A stretch of DNA of 64,000 bases from Owenia fusiformis (taxonomy: Eukaryota > Annelida > Polychaeta > Sabellida > Oweniidae): assembly GCA_903813345.2 (NCBI GenBank), contig CAIIXF020000010.1, positions 9,168,349-9,232,348 on the forward strand, in the 5' to 3' direction. Within the stretch, counting starts at the first letter, position 1. Each line of letters starts with the position of its first letter. Below are positions 48,790 to 60,648 of this stretch, piece after piece. A program made the position numbers and the translations under genes. Under the pieces are notes generated by a model. It saw nothing but the letters and a program-made list of their open reading frames with translations. It did no database searches and was not told the DNA's origin.

Positions 48790-50603
48790 TCGCAGAAGTC
48801 TGTAGTCTGTTTATGGGGATACTGAAACCATGCATGATTTCCCTTTGGGAATGTAATACAAATGGGGATCTAGAAATCTGGATGTGGATTTTGTATGCAG
48901 TCAACAGTTGTGGTTGTGAAATGTTCACCTGCAAAGCCCGATTGAAGCAGCTAGGAAAACACTTTTGCAAATCCAGGAGAGTTTTGATTCAGGAAAACTA
49001 TGTGCAAAAAGGAGCTGAAAAATCAGAAACTAGATTATTGAGTACAGATGGTCTCGAAAAAACATCATGGAGAATTCATGTTGTTATATGGCAAAATCAA
49101 GGTCACAAAGAGCATGAAAGTAAATTGTGATATTTATGATCAATAATAGTTAAACCATAGTTCGAAAATTGCATGTGCAACTGGAATCACAGTTCATTTT
49201 AAATGATTTTATCCATACGTTTGGAATATAAGTTGGTAAGATACCAAAATCTTGCATGTAAGAAATATTTTTAGTTTTTTGTTGATCAGGGTGCCTCATT
49301 AAGATTTCAGACCTACTGTTGTTGAAGATGAAGCAGTTGTATTGTATTGTTATTGTCCTAGGCAGTACAAATGCTTAAACAATCAATTGGACTACATTTA
49401 TACTATCTAGCTTTGGTGGGGTTCAAGACTAAGGTTGACACCATGATTGCTTCAAATTAACAGTTTGCCAATATCACAACTGGTTTTCCCATCACAAATG
49501 ATTTTCATTGGCAATGAGGCAACTGCTTATTTTGGGGCTGTTAGAGGCTAGTGCTTATGTCACACCCTGACGTAATGCTCATATATGCAAAGCATATTCC
49601 AGTATGTAAATGTATGTTTGTTCAAGTGCCTTTTCACTCAGATGTTGTTTGAAAAATCCTCCGCCCTCCCCCTTTTAGTTTACTTGCCCAATGATCCTGA
49701 GAATTGTGGTTTGTAGGAATATAGGGAGAGGAGTTTACTGTAAAATGTTGATATTCTTTGGAATAGATCTTTCCGATAAATCTTGTCACCTTTTGAAATT
49801 TTGATATATTGGCTAGCTTGATGATGTCATAGGTTGTAATTTTTGAAATTAGCAATGAGTTAATCTTGTTTTTGCATGGTCAGATTTCTACCTACAACCA
49901 ATGATGACATCATCAATTTAGCCAATATAGTTTTTCTAATGTATCAAAATGTGATGATCAAAATACTGTAGAACTATGGCCCATAATGTCTGATCTAAAG
50001 CAACAGCACTCCATGTGGGAGCACATGCAACTAAATAATTTTAGTGAGGATTGAAGTTCTCAGTGGATCTCATAACTAACATATTGAATTTGAAGACAGT
50101 CATCATAAGTTCTCACTGTTTATAGAGTGAGCCACATGTACCATATACTGATCCATTTTCCTATATCCATAATTTTTTTTTAAGTTCAACCAAAAAAGTG
50201 TTTGAGATCACATGATGTGGAAGGTTAAAGTGACTTTCACAGACTTTAGAGGCTGAAATTGGGGATTTCAAGAAATACTTTTCAAAAAAAATAGTCTTAC
50301 CTTTCTATTAAGGTGGGTTCAGGTGCCAAAAATAGCTGATCCATGGATATATATCATTTTGTTTGAAAATAGGAAGCAAGAATTTTTTCTGGAGGCCATG
50401 TTTTTTTGACAGTCATGACAGTAAATAGATTCTCAAAACATTAACAGCATCAATTCAATTTTGGCTTACAATATCTATTCAGATATGTATTCTAATAATA
50501 TTACTTTGATTATTGACTATGTTTTAATAATTGTGGTGTAGTGGAAAAACTTTTTTCTAAAATTAACATTGCATATTAAAAAATACACCTTGGGAGTCAA
50601 GCT
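48790..50603 (+). other. 3' flank / probable 3' UTR of USP25/28
   Basis: No coding region that I can support. No AATAAA is evident until near 52972 (AATAAATAATTG), so the transcript may end with a variant signal or have a very long 3' UTR that would include the 66-bp minisatellite. The reading frame at 48786-49130 has no recognisable domain. Confidence 0.4.
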
Positions 50604-50676
50604 GAGGCTATGGCAGAGTGGTTAGAGCACTGGGCCTGTAACCAAACTTTTGTAGGTTTGATCCCGGCCATGGAAA
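50604..50676 (+). other. tRNA-like sequence (SINE head or tRNA pseudogene)
   Basis: A box TGGCAGAGTGG at 50611-50621 and B box GGTTTGATCCC at 50655-50665, correctly spaced for an internal RNA polymerase III promoter. The ends CTATGG and CCATGG can pair as an acceptor stem, and TGT sits in the anticodon position. The T arm and anticodon stem are mismatched, so a functional tRNA is unlikely. Confidence 0.5.
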
Positions 50677-51086
50677 ATCATTTTCTTTATCTCATTTCTT
50701 ATAGCACAGTGTCATATTTATTACTTTTTGTGGTTCTAAAATATAGGTAGGATGTCTGTATGTGGCTTTAACATGCATTTGAAAGGTGCTACTATTCTGT
50801 ACATAGTTGTAAATGTTAAATGTATCATAAATTATGATGAACTCTATAGCTTGTAATTTTATACTAAAGCATTGAATCTATGAGTGACCCCTCTATGTTA
50901 AAATTGACAATGTGTCTGCTAACTAAGAAGTAATTTTCTTAATTTCTGTGTTTGGAATTTGGCATAATTGCATCAGTGAGAATTGAAACTAATTGCCTTG
51001 AAGCATGTCTGCAATGCATTGAAACAAGACTTTCAGGTCTGCAATGCATTGAAACAAGACTTTCAAGACTATTGAATCAACCCTTG

Positions 51087-51550
51087 AAACTTTTAAAGCA
51101 AATCTGCAGTGTATTGAATCAATACATGTACTTCCAAGTCTGCAAAGCTATTGAAACTTTTAAAGCAAATCTGCAATGTATTGAATCAATACATGTACTT
51201 CCAAGTCTGCAAAGCTATTGAAACTTTTAAAGCAAATCTGCAATGTATTGAATCAATACATGTACTTCCAAGTCTGCAATGTATTGAAACTTTTAAAGCA
51301 AATCTGCAATGTATTGAATCAATACATGTACTTCCAAGTCTGCAATGTATTGAAACTTTTAAAGCAAGTCTGCAATGTATTGAATCAATACATGTACTTC
51401 CAAGTCTGCAATGTATTGAAACTTTTAAAGCAAATCTGCAATGTATTGAATCAATACATGTACTTCCAAGTCTGCAATGTATTGAAACTTGAAGCAAGTC
51501 TGCAATGTATTGAATCAATACATGTACTTCCAAGTCTGCAATGTACGTAA
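51087..51550. repeat. 66/67-bp minisatellite downstream of USP25/28
   Basis: About seven units containing AAGCAAATCTGCAATGTATT, GAATCAATACATGTACTTCC and AAGTCTGCAA. Degenerate units extend from about 50995 to 51890. The period is near 22 codons, so both strands look open, but I regard this as repeat by-product. Confidence 0.88.
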
Positions 51551-52780
51551 ATTATTTCAAGGGTTCTTCAGCGTGAAAATTTTGGTCAGCGAATATTTGG
51601 GCTTTTACAGTATAGTAGGTTGAAACTTTTGAAGCAAGTCTACAATGTATTGAATCGATACCTCCATGTCTGTAATGTATTGCATGAATACTTTCAAGTT
51701 TTAAACTCTGTAATGTATTGAAGCAAGTCTGCAATGTACTGAAGTAAGCCTTGAACATTTTGAATAAGGTCTGCAATGATTGAATCAATACTTGAAAGTC
51801 GAAGCAAGACTGCAATGTACTGAAGTAAGCCTTGAACATTTTGAAGTAAGTCTGTAATGTATTAAAACAAGCCTTAAAGCAAATCTGGAATGTTGCAATA
51901 TTTATGTTGTTAATGTGGTTGAATTTATCCAGTCTGTATTTTAGATTTAATGGGTAAACGTAAATATTATGCTATCAGATCATGTCTCATACATTTCAGG
52001 TGAATGCCTTAAAGCCATTCATATGCTTCATATTCTTTGAAAATACATGATATACTATAAAATTTGATCTGAAGAAGCAGTTAGTATGCTTGTATTATGC
52101 AAGCAGTGTTTAGTCCTGACTTTAAATTTTAGTATATTATTTTTCACATGTGTTTTTGAGATGCTTTATTAACTAAATGTATGAGTATCAGATTTGTAGG
52201 TTTCTTTTTAAGATTCATACTTGGATGGATTACATTATTGAATACAGAAGTTTTGTGACACTCCTTTAGCCTATATATTCCGTATGGTCCAGTATTCAAA
52301 AGCTGATATCTGTCATTGTATTGATATTTTAACTGTATCACTTACGACAATAGTTGACATACTTAGTTTTAGGCTAAAATGCAGTTCCTACTAGTGCACT
52401 GTTAAGGAATTTTAACTTTGTAAAATAACTGTAGTTTTGGTTGCTTCAATATGATTCATATAGGAAAATGTATGTGGCAACCGGTATTTGATTCAACTTA
52501 GACAAGTAATATGACATCGTCTATAGGGTGTATCCTTTTGTATACGCTTCTCTATTTTATTAGTATGTAGGGAAATGACTATGAAATCACTAGCGAATAT
52601 CTATACAGTGCTCTATGTTTCAGAGCTTTCCATAATGAATGTAATCTAGTTTTGCTCTGATAAAAAGTTGAAATTAGAAAGTAGAAATGTTTTTTTTTCA
52701 AGAAGATATGATTCAAAGTGCCATCTCTCACAGGACATAAACAATTAATCTGTCAGTCTGAAGCCTATAAGCAGATCATG

Positions 52781-52880
52781 AGCAAGCAAAGCAATCCATG
52801 GACAAGTAAAGCAATCCATGGACAAGTAAAGCAATCCATGGACAAGTAAAGCAATCCATGGACAAGTAAAGCAATCCAGT
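52781..52880. repeat. 20-bp tandem repeat
   Basis: GCAATCCATGGACAAGTAAA in four near-identical units plus partial ones at the edges. Confidence 0.9.
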
Positions 52881-53287
52881 TGTTTTTGTTGTTAATTGCA
52901 ATACATTGTAAAATATGTTTGTAAATATAATTTGTAAATGAGGTGTAAATAAGCTGTATCATATTAATAGGAATAAATAATTGTGCGTACTGTATGCAGT
53001 TGCGCTCTTGTACGACATATTATTATTTTTTAAAACCAAACACAGAGTAAATCCTCTAAAAAATGTAACATGCGTTTGCAGTGTCTAAAGATAAGTAATT
53101 TTTACTAATTTTAATTGGGGTCCAAAGGTCTTTGAACTACGGGATTTAAAGTAGGATTATGATTACTAGATATGAATTAGTCACGGCATATTCTATAAAC
53201 AAACATACTTTCCTGAAACAATTTTTGATTGGGTACAATGAAAACCATGTATAATTCAGAGAATATCCGTCTAATCATCTTCAAACA

Positions 53288-54014
53288 AGGTGAGCCAGAA
53301 AAGGTAAACCAAACAAATGTTTGTAGTGGAATTTTTTGAAATTTCCACGTGTTGTGGACTGTCTTACATACTGAAATGAATGTCTTTATAAAGTACACTG
53401 GTGAAACTGGGGTCAACCATGCATTCATATAAATTGAAATGATGCCAATTACACTACCCGCAAAAGGATTAGAAAACCTGGAAACTATCCAAAAGATAAA
53501 TGGACAAACAATTACATGATAAATATATGGCATTCAGATTCATTAAAAACATTATTCCAAATGGAATAAACTTCAGAGCCAGAAAAGGTAAACCAAACAA
53601 ATGTTAACTCGAAGTCATTTAGTACTCGCAAAATGCTGGTGTCGTGACTGGAGATTAACTTGAACATTTCGGGCGAAGATGTTCACTATATGAGCATAGG
53701 CATCTTGTGTAATGGCTCACATTTCCTTCTTTTCTCACGTTCCAATATTGTAAGCGTTGTTCATGCAAGTGTTAGCCTCAAAGATGAAAATCGGTTTTCA
53801 TGTCGAGTGTGTGTTGCATATTTCGGCATTTTGAGTACGTTTTGTAAATGGCCATAACACTGTGACTTACATGTATAGACCAATGAAATTTGGAAGAATG
53901 AAAAACATTAAAAGGTATAATTGTGCCAAATATGATATGAAACTCATGCTATATAATTGAATTATCAACAAACATGTATATGTGTGTGTAGTAACCTTTC
54001 TGGCTCACCCTATA
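53288..54014. mobile_element. Element with AGGGTGAGCCAGAAA ends
   Basis: Left end GGTGAGCCAGAAAAGGTAAA at about 53289, repeated internally at 53577. Right end TTTCTGGCTCACCCTATA at 53996-54014. The termini resemble those of the 60649-61577 element (TATAGGGTGxGCCA), suggesting one family. It lies just upstream of peptidase copy 1. Confidence 0.45.
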
Positions 54015-54351
54015 CGTACAGGCAGAAATCTACTGGATATATCAAGCTGGTTAGTATGGCAAGTTTCTTTCAATTTGGTTGCTATGGCAACAACCTTTAT
54101 TTGTAAAAATGTTATATTTCGCCAAATATGAATGACCCATTCCGAGACAAATCAAAACAGTGTTTCAAAAATATATAGGTTGAAGTAGCACTGTGTCAGC
54201 CTAACCCATTTGCTCAAGTGTAATTTTCAAAAATTACATTTGTAAAAAGTTGTTTTGAAATCAGATTTATCAAACCCTGTTCGTTTTTCATATGGTAAAC
54301 AATATAAGAATGATATAACAACGATTACCTAGGTTAATTTATCTTAAAGTC

Positions 54352-54567
54352 ATGGCGGTGAGTCGAGTCGGGGTGGTTGCCTCAAAAGTGGCACTAGCGG
54401 CGTTTCTAGTATGTACTGGGATTATAGTTGGATATTTCAGTGCTGGTAATGGTGAACCCACACACACACAGGTGACCCTACGAGATGAAACTCGAGAGAT
54501 ATGTGAAGGTGACCAAGATAATAACCGGTTATCAATAGGAATCGATGGCAAATCTTTTAAAACATAG
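54352..54567 (+). pseudogene. 5' fragment of M28B peptidase gene (copy 1)
   Basis: Starts MAVSRVGVVASKVALAAFLV with the same signal-anchor as copies 2 and 3 and stays alignable to about EGDQDNNR. It then runs into unrelated sequence and a stop after 71 residues. None of the protease-associated, peptidase or dimerisation regions follow. It keeps the conserved upstream block (about 54190-54351), so it could still be transcribed. A splice to downstream exons cannot be excluded, but I found none. Confidence 0.7.
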
Positions 54568-54835
54568 AACTGGAAAAAAATGTTCTTATTGAGAGTGTTT
54601 AGATATACACGTTTTACTTTATGTACCCACCCTATACGAAGATCATTGAAAAATAATATTGACAAGCTTTCATATGCTATATGAAATGCCAATATAGTTC
54701 CAATAATGCCGAATTACGAATTTATAAAATATAATGTGTTTCCTCTACAATTCAAGAAAAAACCATCGTCATATAAATATTTTAATTTTCGAATTTTGTA
54801 TTTTTTGAAATATCAATTATCCTCAATTAGTCCGA

Positions 54836-55034
54836 AGATCATTTTCGGCTTATAACTTTGTTGATTCAAAAAGTCATCAAGTTTGTCATGGACCGAACTA
54901 TTGTAACTTTAAAAACAATTTTGGGACAAATAACACTGACAGGCTTTGATAATGCTATCCAATGAAAACTTCTTGTTGCTAAATTTATGGGGAAAGTGTA
55001 TATCAAGTTTATGCCTCGCTTTGATCTAAACATG
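54836..55034. repeat. Segmental duplication partner of 61580-61775
   Basis: TTTTCGGCTTAT, CATCAAGTTTGTCATGGACC and TTATGGGGAAAGTGTATATC occur in the same order in both places. It marks the left part of the duplicated unit that carries the peptidase genes. A second shared part is 56112-56380 with 62042-62300. Confidence 0.75.
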
Positions 55035-55344
55035 TCCTGGGCCTTACTGCAACAGTGTCACTACTTTCTCATCGATCTGCATGTTAACCCCCGATCCCCC
55101 TTCTATATTATCTATATTAAGATTACAAAACAAGTGTCACATACATCATGATTAATGTACCCAGACTTGAAAGATCGTGAATAAAAGAGTTGCCAACGTC
55201 AATTGAATGCAAAAATCAGAATTTTTCGACTTACGAGATCATATTCGGATATGAAGCATTCGGGATCTACTTTGCGTAACCTGTAAAATCGATAAATCAT
55301 GTTATTATTACAAAATATATACTGTTATAATTTTTAAATGAATT

Positions 55345-56107
55345 GACATTGACCCCAGGTCACCTAATACTTGGTCGCCGAGGGTCATAACAGCAGAACA
55401 GAAGAACTTAAATAACCAAAAACCGAGATAGTGACCTTTGACCCAGGAATGACCTAAGGTTACATAGATGTTGACCTTTAATCTTGGATTGACATTGACC
55501 CGCTGCAGGTCAACTAAACATGTATCGCCAAGGATCAAAATTAACAGCCCCAAAGGTCCTTAAAACGCCAAATACTTAGATATTGACATTTGACTTTGAA
55601 ATAACCTTGACCCATGAACATTGACCTTGGCCTCAGGTCACCTAATACTTGGTCACAAATGGTCACAGCAGTCCAAAGGACCTTAAATCACCAAATACCT
55701 AGACATTGCCCTTTGACCTAGAAATGACCTTGACCTCAGGTCATCTAATGATTTGTACTCGCCCCCAAATGGCAAGTAGAACTTTTTGGACCTTTGACAT
55801 TGTAATGATCTTTGCTTCAGGTGACCTAATCATGGGTGGCCAAGGGTCATAACAGCCCCAAATGCATTAAAACGCCAAATACCAAGATATTGACCTCTGA
55901 CCTTGGAATGACCTTCACCCATAAAGTTGACCTTTACCTCAGGTCATCTAATCATGGGTCAACAAGGGTAACAGTACAGACCAAGGGTCTTAAAAAGCCA
56001 AATACCTATATATCGACATTTTACCTTGGAATGACCTTGACCTTGAGGCAGGCAGGCAGGCGGGCAGGGGGGGGGGGGCAGGCAGACAGGCCACCGTGCT
56101 TCAGATT
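55345..56107. repeat. TGACCT/AGGTCA-rich tandem repeat block with G-run
   Basis: About five diverged units of roughly 145 bp containing TTGACCTCAGGTCACCTAAT, TCATAACAGCCCCAAA and CGCCAAATACCTAGATATTG. It ends in an AGGCAGGCGGGCAGG tract with a run of G near 56069-56077. The homologous flank upstream of peptidase copy 3 (around 62020-62040) lacks the block. Confidence 0.7.
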
Positions 56108-56928
56108 AAGATAATCAAAATACAGTGCGGAGGGGATGGAGCTGATACGATGTTGTACCTTTTTAGCAGTAAGTACAACAATTAAAACGTTCCATACAAA
56201 CCTTAATGTATTCATCCTTGCCATAACCGTGATTATTTAGCGATATAATTTATTTGCTCAAATTCAAGAAATCTTGCTAGATTGATCTACTGTTTTGACA
56301 TCATTACCTTCACGCGATCCCAAGCCTCCACGCATAGTCATTTTGATTTTGATTTTTTGTAACAGTTTCAAATGAATGTATCTTCCCAACTTTAAACAGG
56401 ATTATTTCACATGAAATTATATGTTAACTGGCAATGCGCCTATGTTTGAAGGAAAAGGAGAAAATATCATTTGAGACATGTCACTCACACAATCAATCAA
56501 ATATGATAAAAACTTTAATTTGGGTAAATACTGAAGTGAAAAAAATTACTCGCATAGAAAACAGCATTATTTTGAAGTTCAGAGGTCAAAAGAAGTGAAT
56601 TACCACTTTTCACAAATGCCATCTTTCTATGGCATTGCTAAAAACTTGACATTACTTATTATATAAATTGATGGATCAAAAATACTTTTCATGATCTAGT
56701 GTCAACTCTGATGTGGTCTGTTTGAGCTGTTCTTGGTGTCAAATGAAAGATCAGGTACTTATTTATCCATTGGAAATACTATGAAGATCAAAAGTGAGAC
56801 TTCATTTACACACTTTTTCCCTTTATATCTTATAACAATAAAAAGAATTAACACAAAACAACGGCATTTCAGTGGGAACAAATGTTCTGTTTTGGACGCC
56901 ATATAGGCCATACAATGTATCCTGATGC

Positions 56929-57096
56929 AAACTGTGTCAGCCTAACCCATTTGCCCAAGTGTCATTTTCAGAACATGACAGTTATAAAGTTGTTTTGAAA
57001 GGTAAGATTTATATCAAAAACTATTCATTTTCCACATGATGAATACTATAAGATCAATATTGACAACCATTGGTTTGGTTAATTCACTTTGAGATA
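56929..57096 (+). promoter_or_regulatory. Conserved upstream block of the peptidase copies
   Basis: CTGTGTCAGCCTAACCCATT, CCAAGTGTCATTTT, AAAGTTGTTTTGAAA and TTGGTTAATTCACTTTGAG are shared with 54190-54351 (copy 1) and 62419-62589 (copy 3). Conservation up to the ATG in all three suggests promoter and 5' UTR. No TATA box is obvious. Confidence 0.55.
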
Positions 57097-59385
57097 ATGG
57101 CGGTGAGTCGAGTCGAGTTTGTTGCAGCAAGAGTTGCACTAGCGGCGTTTCTAGTGTGTGCTGGGATTATGATTGGATATTTCAGTACTAGTACATCCAG
57201 ACAGATGACCCTGCGGGATGTAGCTGGAGATACATGTAAAGGTGACCAAGATGATAACCGTGAATATATCAACTTCAAAAAACTAATAAAGGAGGCTGAT
57301 GGTTCCATCGCAGATAGACTCACACGTGAAATTAACAACAGGGAAATTAAGAAACACCTTAAACTATTATTGTCTGAAGCACCTCCTGTTGGCGGTACTA
57401 CTGCTGAACTGGAACGGGCTAATTTCATCAGAGACAAATGGGAAACGTATGGAATTGACGAAGTGAATATCGTACCCTACGATGTACTGCTTAGCTACCC
57501 CGGGGTTGTGAAAAAGAATGAAAATATCTTGCAAATCCTAGAGGAGGACGGCACAGTTGTGCATGAAGCAACGTTAAATGAACCAATCCTTGGTCAACGA
57601 AAAGACATTTTACAGCCGTGGCTTGCTTACACCCCAAGTGGCGAGGTCGAAGGGGAGCTGGTGTACGCTAATCGTGGTTCATTGGAAGACTTTAAGCTAC
57701 TAACTGATGTGCAGGGCATTAATGTCACCGGTAAAATAGTTATTGCACGTTATGGTGACATTTATCGCGGAGATAAAATAAAGCATGCGCAGGTTTTCGG
57801 AGGTAAGGGAGTCATTCTCTTCTCTGACCCCGGAGACGTAACCAAGGAAGGTGCCGGTGTTTATCCGGATTCAGAATATCTCCCTGAATATGGCATACAA
57901 AGAGGGACAACACAAAACGGATACGGAGACCCTTTAACACCTGGCTATCCTGCAATTGACATTACCCAACGTATCTCTATTGCAGATGCAGAAAATTCAA
58001 CAAGGCTGCCACGGATTCCTGCACAACCGATAGGTTATGCTGACGCCAAAAAGTTCTTCGAAAGCATCGACCCTTCAAGTCAGGAGGCCCCTGAAACTTG
58101 GCGGGGAAAGATAAACACAACGTATAGGCTGGGTCCCAAGATGGTGAACAATAGAATAGTAAGGCTGGTTTCTAAAAACACTAGAGAGACCCGTACTACA
58201 CATAATGTAATAGGAATTATCAGGGGAGATATTGAACCGGATAGATACGTCATTGTCGGAGCTCATCACGATGCTTGGGTATCAGGAGCATTTGATAACA
58301 CACAGGGCACAGCCCTTTTACTCGAACTAGCAAGAGTTTTTGGCAAGTTGTTATTTTGTGGATGGCGTCCGCGTCGAAGTATTATACTTGCGAGTTGGGG
58401 TGCTGAAGAATATGGCTTAATTGGTGCAAACGAATTTGTCGAAGAATTCTCGAAAAACCTGGCTGAAAGGGCTGTCGCATACATCAATACAGACGTGTCA
58501 GTTATAGGTCGAAAGTTCTTTTTTACGTTAAGTTCTCCTCTTCTAAACAGTGTTATTTATCGTGCCACTGAATTCGTCAAATCACCAGATGCAGAATATA
58601 ATACACTTCGGGAGTTCTGGAGTTCTCGAGAAAAACATGTATTGAACAATTCTAATGACGAACCAGTAATCTTTAAATTGGGAGCGCGAAGCGACCATGC
58701 TCCCTTTTATAACATAATAGGAGTGCCGAGTATGAACTCCGGGCGATTTGGAAATGATACATCCTCGTACCCTCTCTATCATAGTGCATATGAGACTTTC
58801 AGAGCAGTGAAAATGTTCATAGATCCCACGTTTGAGTACCAACAAGCGATCGCTAGACTAGTCGGTGAAGTGGTAAGGCTCCTCGCCGAAGAACTTGTTC
58901 TGCCAATGGATGTTCGTTATTACGCTAAAGACATAACAACAACTTTTGCTCAAATAAAAAAGAGATTTGGAACAAAACTTGACAGTGAAAATATAACCCT
59001 GTCAAAGTTTGAAGAGGCTGTCGAAAGTTTTGCAAACGCAACTGAGTTGTTCAATATTATGGCGGAAAACGTTGACAGACAGGATCCAATTGCCGTGAGA
59101 ATGTTGAACGATAAAATGATGTTGTTGGAACGAGCATTCATCGATCCACTAGGGTTACCTGGAAGACCTCTGTATCGTCATATAGTAGCCGCTCCAAGCA
59201 GAAGCAATGCCTGTAATTCGGTGGGGTTTCCTGGTGTCGTTGACGCTATCGCTGACACCGAAGATTTGGCAGTTGATGATAAGGTTAACGGTTGGAGACT
59301 TGTTCGGAAAGAAATTGCAAAAGCTATATTTGCACTCAAATCTGCTGGATCAACTCTTTTGGGTCACGTAAAACTTGGACGCTAA
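57097..59385 (+). CDS. Glutamate carboxypeptidase II-like M28B ectopeptidase (copy 2), intronless
   Basis: 762 aa in one open frame. I chose ATG 57097 because copies 1 and 3 start at the same place; no in-frame ATG lies upstream. Type II membrane topology: signal-anchor about residues 12-29, then protease-associated domain (about 165-350), M28 zinc-peptidase (about 355-590) and transferrin-receptor-like dimerisation domain (about 630-760, with MLNDKMMLLERAFIDPLGLP). All zinc ligands and the catalytic acid expected from human GCPII are visible: H390 (GAHHD), D400 (AFDN), E437/E438 (WGAEEYG), D466 (YINTD), H562 (YPLYHS). So it is probably an active exopeptidase facing outside. The exact substrate is not predictable: the SDHAPF loop differs from human GCPII. 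Vertebrate relatives have many introns, so intronlessness is notable. Confidence 0.9.
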   Translation: MAVSRVEFVAARVALAAFLVCAGIMIGYFSTSTSRQMTLRDVAGDTCKGDQDDNREYINFKKLIKEADGSIADRLTREINNREIKKHLKLLLSEAPPVGGTTAELERANFIRDKWETYGIDEVNIVPYDVLLSYPGVVKKNENILQILEEDGTVVHEATLNEPILGQRKDILQPWLAYTPSGEVEGELVYANRGSLEDFKLLTDVQGINVTGKIVIARYGDIYRGDKIKHAQVFGGKGVILFSDPGDVTKEGAGVYPDSEYLPEYGIQRGTTQNGYGDPLTPGYPAIDITQRISIADAENSTRLPRIPAQPIGYADAKKFFESIDPSSQEAPETWRGKINTTYRLGPKMVNNRIVRLVSKNTRETRTTHNVIGIIRGDIEPDRYVIVGAHHDAWVSGAFDNTQGTALLLELARVFGKLLFCGWRPRRSIILASWGAEEYGLIGANEFVEEFSKNLAERAVAYINTDVSVIGRKFFFTLSSPLLNSVIYRATEFVKSPDAEYNTLREFWSSREKHVLNNSNDEPVIFKLGARSDHAPFYNIIGVPSMNSGRFGNDTSSYPLYHSAYETFRAVKMFIDPTFEYQQAIARLVGEVVRLLAEELVLPMDVRYYAKDITTTFAQIKKRFGTKLDSENITLSKFEEAVESFANATELFNIMAENVDRQDPIAVRMLNDKMMLLERAFIDPLGLPGRPLYRHIVAAPSRSNACNSVGFPGVVDAIADTEDLAVDDKVNGWRLVRKEIAKAIFALKSAGSTLLGHVKLGR

Positions 59386-59865
59386 ATTATATTTTCTAAA
59401 GACAATGGCTTCTTTCGGACTTTGAGATAACACACCATTGTACATAATTTGGGAAAATTCTTGTATATATTTAAGCTTTCCATAGGCAGTTGATGATAAG
59501 GTAAACGGTTGGAGTGTAGTTCGGAAAGAAATTCAAAAACTATATTTACACTCAAATCTGCTGGATCAACTCTTATTGGACACGTTAAACTTGGACTCTA
59601 GATTATATTTTGTAAAGACAATGCTTCATTCGGACTTTGAGATAACACACCATTGTACATAATTTGGGAAAATTCTTGTATATTTAAGCTTTCCATAGGC
59701 AGTTGGTGATAAGGTTGTAGTGTAGTTATGAAAGAAAGTGCAAAAGCTATAATTGCACTCAAGTCTGCCGTATCAACTCATTTTGGACACGTTAAACTTT
59801 GACGCTAGATTATATTTTTTGAAGCAAATGGCGCCATCCTGACTTTAAGATAATACACCATGAGC
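59386..59865 (+). repeat. Tandem duplications of the peptidase gene 3' end
   Basis: Two further, decaying copies (about 59485-59697 and 59698-59865) of the last 120 bp of coding sequence plus about 100 bp of 3' flank. GGCAGTTGATGATAAGGT and ACACACCATTGTACATAATT mark the unit. They are frameshifted and cannot extend the protein. Confidence 0.8.
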
Positions 59866-60099
59866 GTAGCCAAGGGGGTGCGATAGGTGCACCATAACCC
59901 ATAACCCCCATAACCAATGAAAATAAAATTATTAGAAAGAGGAAGAAAAGAGCTTCAAAATGCTTTTTATTTGAAGTTTCTAACTCAATTTTGAAGGAAG
60001 TTCCATCAATTTTTTAAATTCAAAAGAAATCTTTAAAAAAAAAGATTTTTGACGATCGCACCCCTTGACCGAATGAGGTATATCCAGAATTATGGCAAT

Positions 60100-60310
60100 G
60101 TCTATACTTTCTATACATTGTCTATACTTTCTATACTTTCGATCTCCTTTTTCATACTATCTGCCTTCGACGTTCTATACTTTCGGTACTTTTTCCTATA
60201 ACTGTCTTAGACAAATCAGATGTCTATAGTTTCTATACTTTCTATACTTTCTATCTGCTATTTCCCAGAACTGTCTTCGATATATCAGATGTCTATACTT
60301 TCTATACTTT
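60100..60310. repeat. TTTCTATAC-type tandem repeat
   Basis: Runs of CTATACTTT, grouped in a larger unit of about 85 bp that includes CAGATGTCTATA and GAACTGTCTTCGA. No gene seen in 59866-60648. Confidence 0.7.
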
Positions 60311-60648
60311 CGATCTGAGTTACATGTATAGACTTTAGAGAGTCCAATCGTCTAAGACTGAAAAAAGTATCATTTAAAAAAAGTATAGAATATGCCATAA
60401 TTTTGGATATACATGGACCGAAAGCAGGCTACGCTCATGTACACCATTGTACATAATTCGGGAAAATTCTTGGACATGAAGCTTCCAAAAGAATTATTCA
60501 TATACTTTCGGGAACAATAAGCCAGACCATTTTCAAATAACATAGAAATTGATCCATCCTTTGGTTGTTTCAAAAAATTCTGATATCTGAATTCTGAAAT
60601 TCTGAAAGTGTTCGGAACTTCGGTTATCAATGTCAGATATACAGGTTT

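Noticed and set aside
48786-49130. 114-codon frame overlapping the end of USP25/28
   Set aside because: No recognisable domain; sits in the probable 3' UTR.
50952-51550. Reading frames on both strands with SIHVLPSLQCIETFKANLQ-like repeats
   Set aside because: Period near 66 bp keeps frames open; both strands are equally open, so no coding signal.
57070-57096. Nine-codon N-terminal extension of peptidase copy 2 starting at TTG
   Set aside because: Non-ATG start; copies 1 and 3 agree on ATG 57097 and equivalents.
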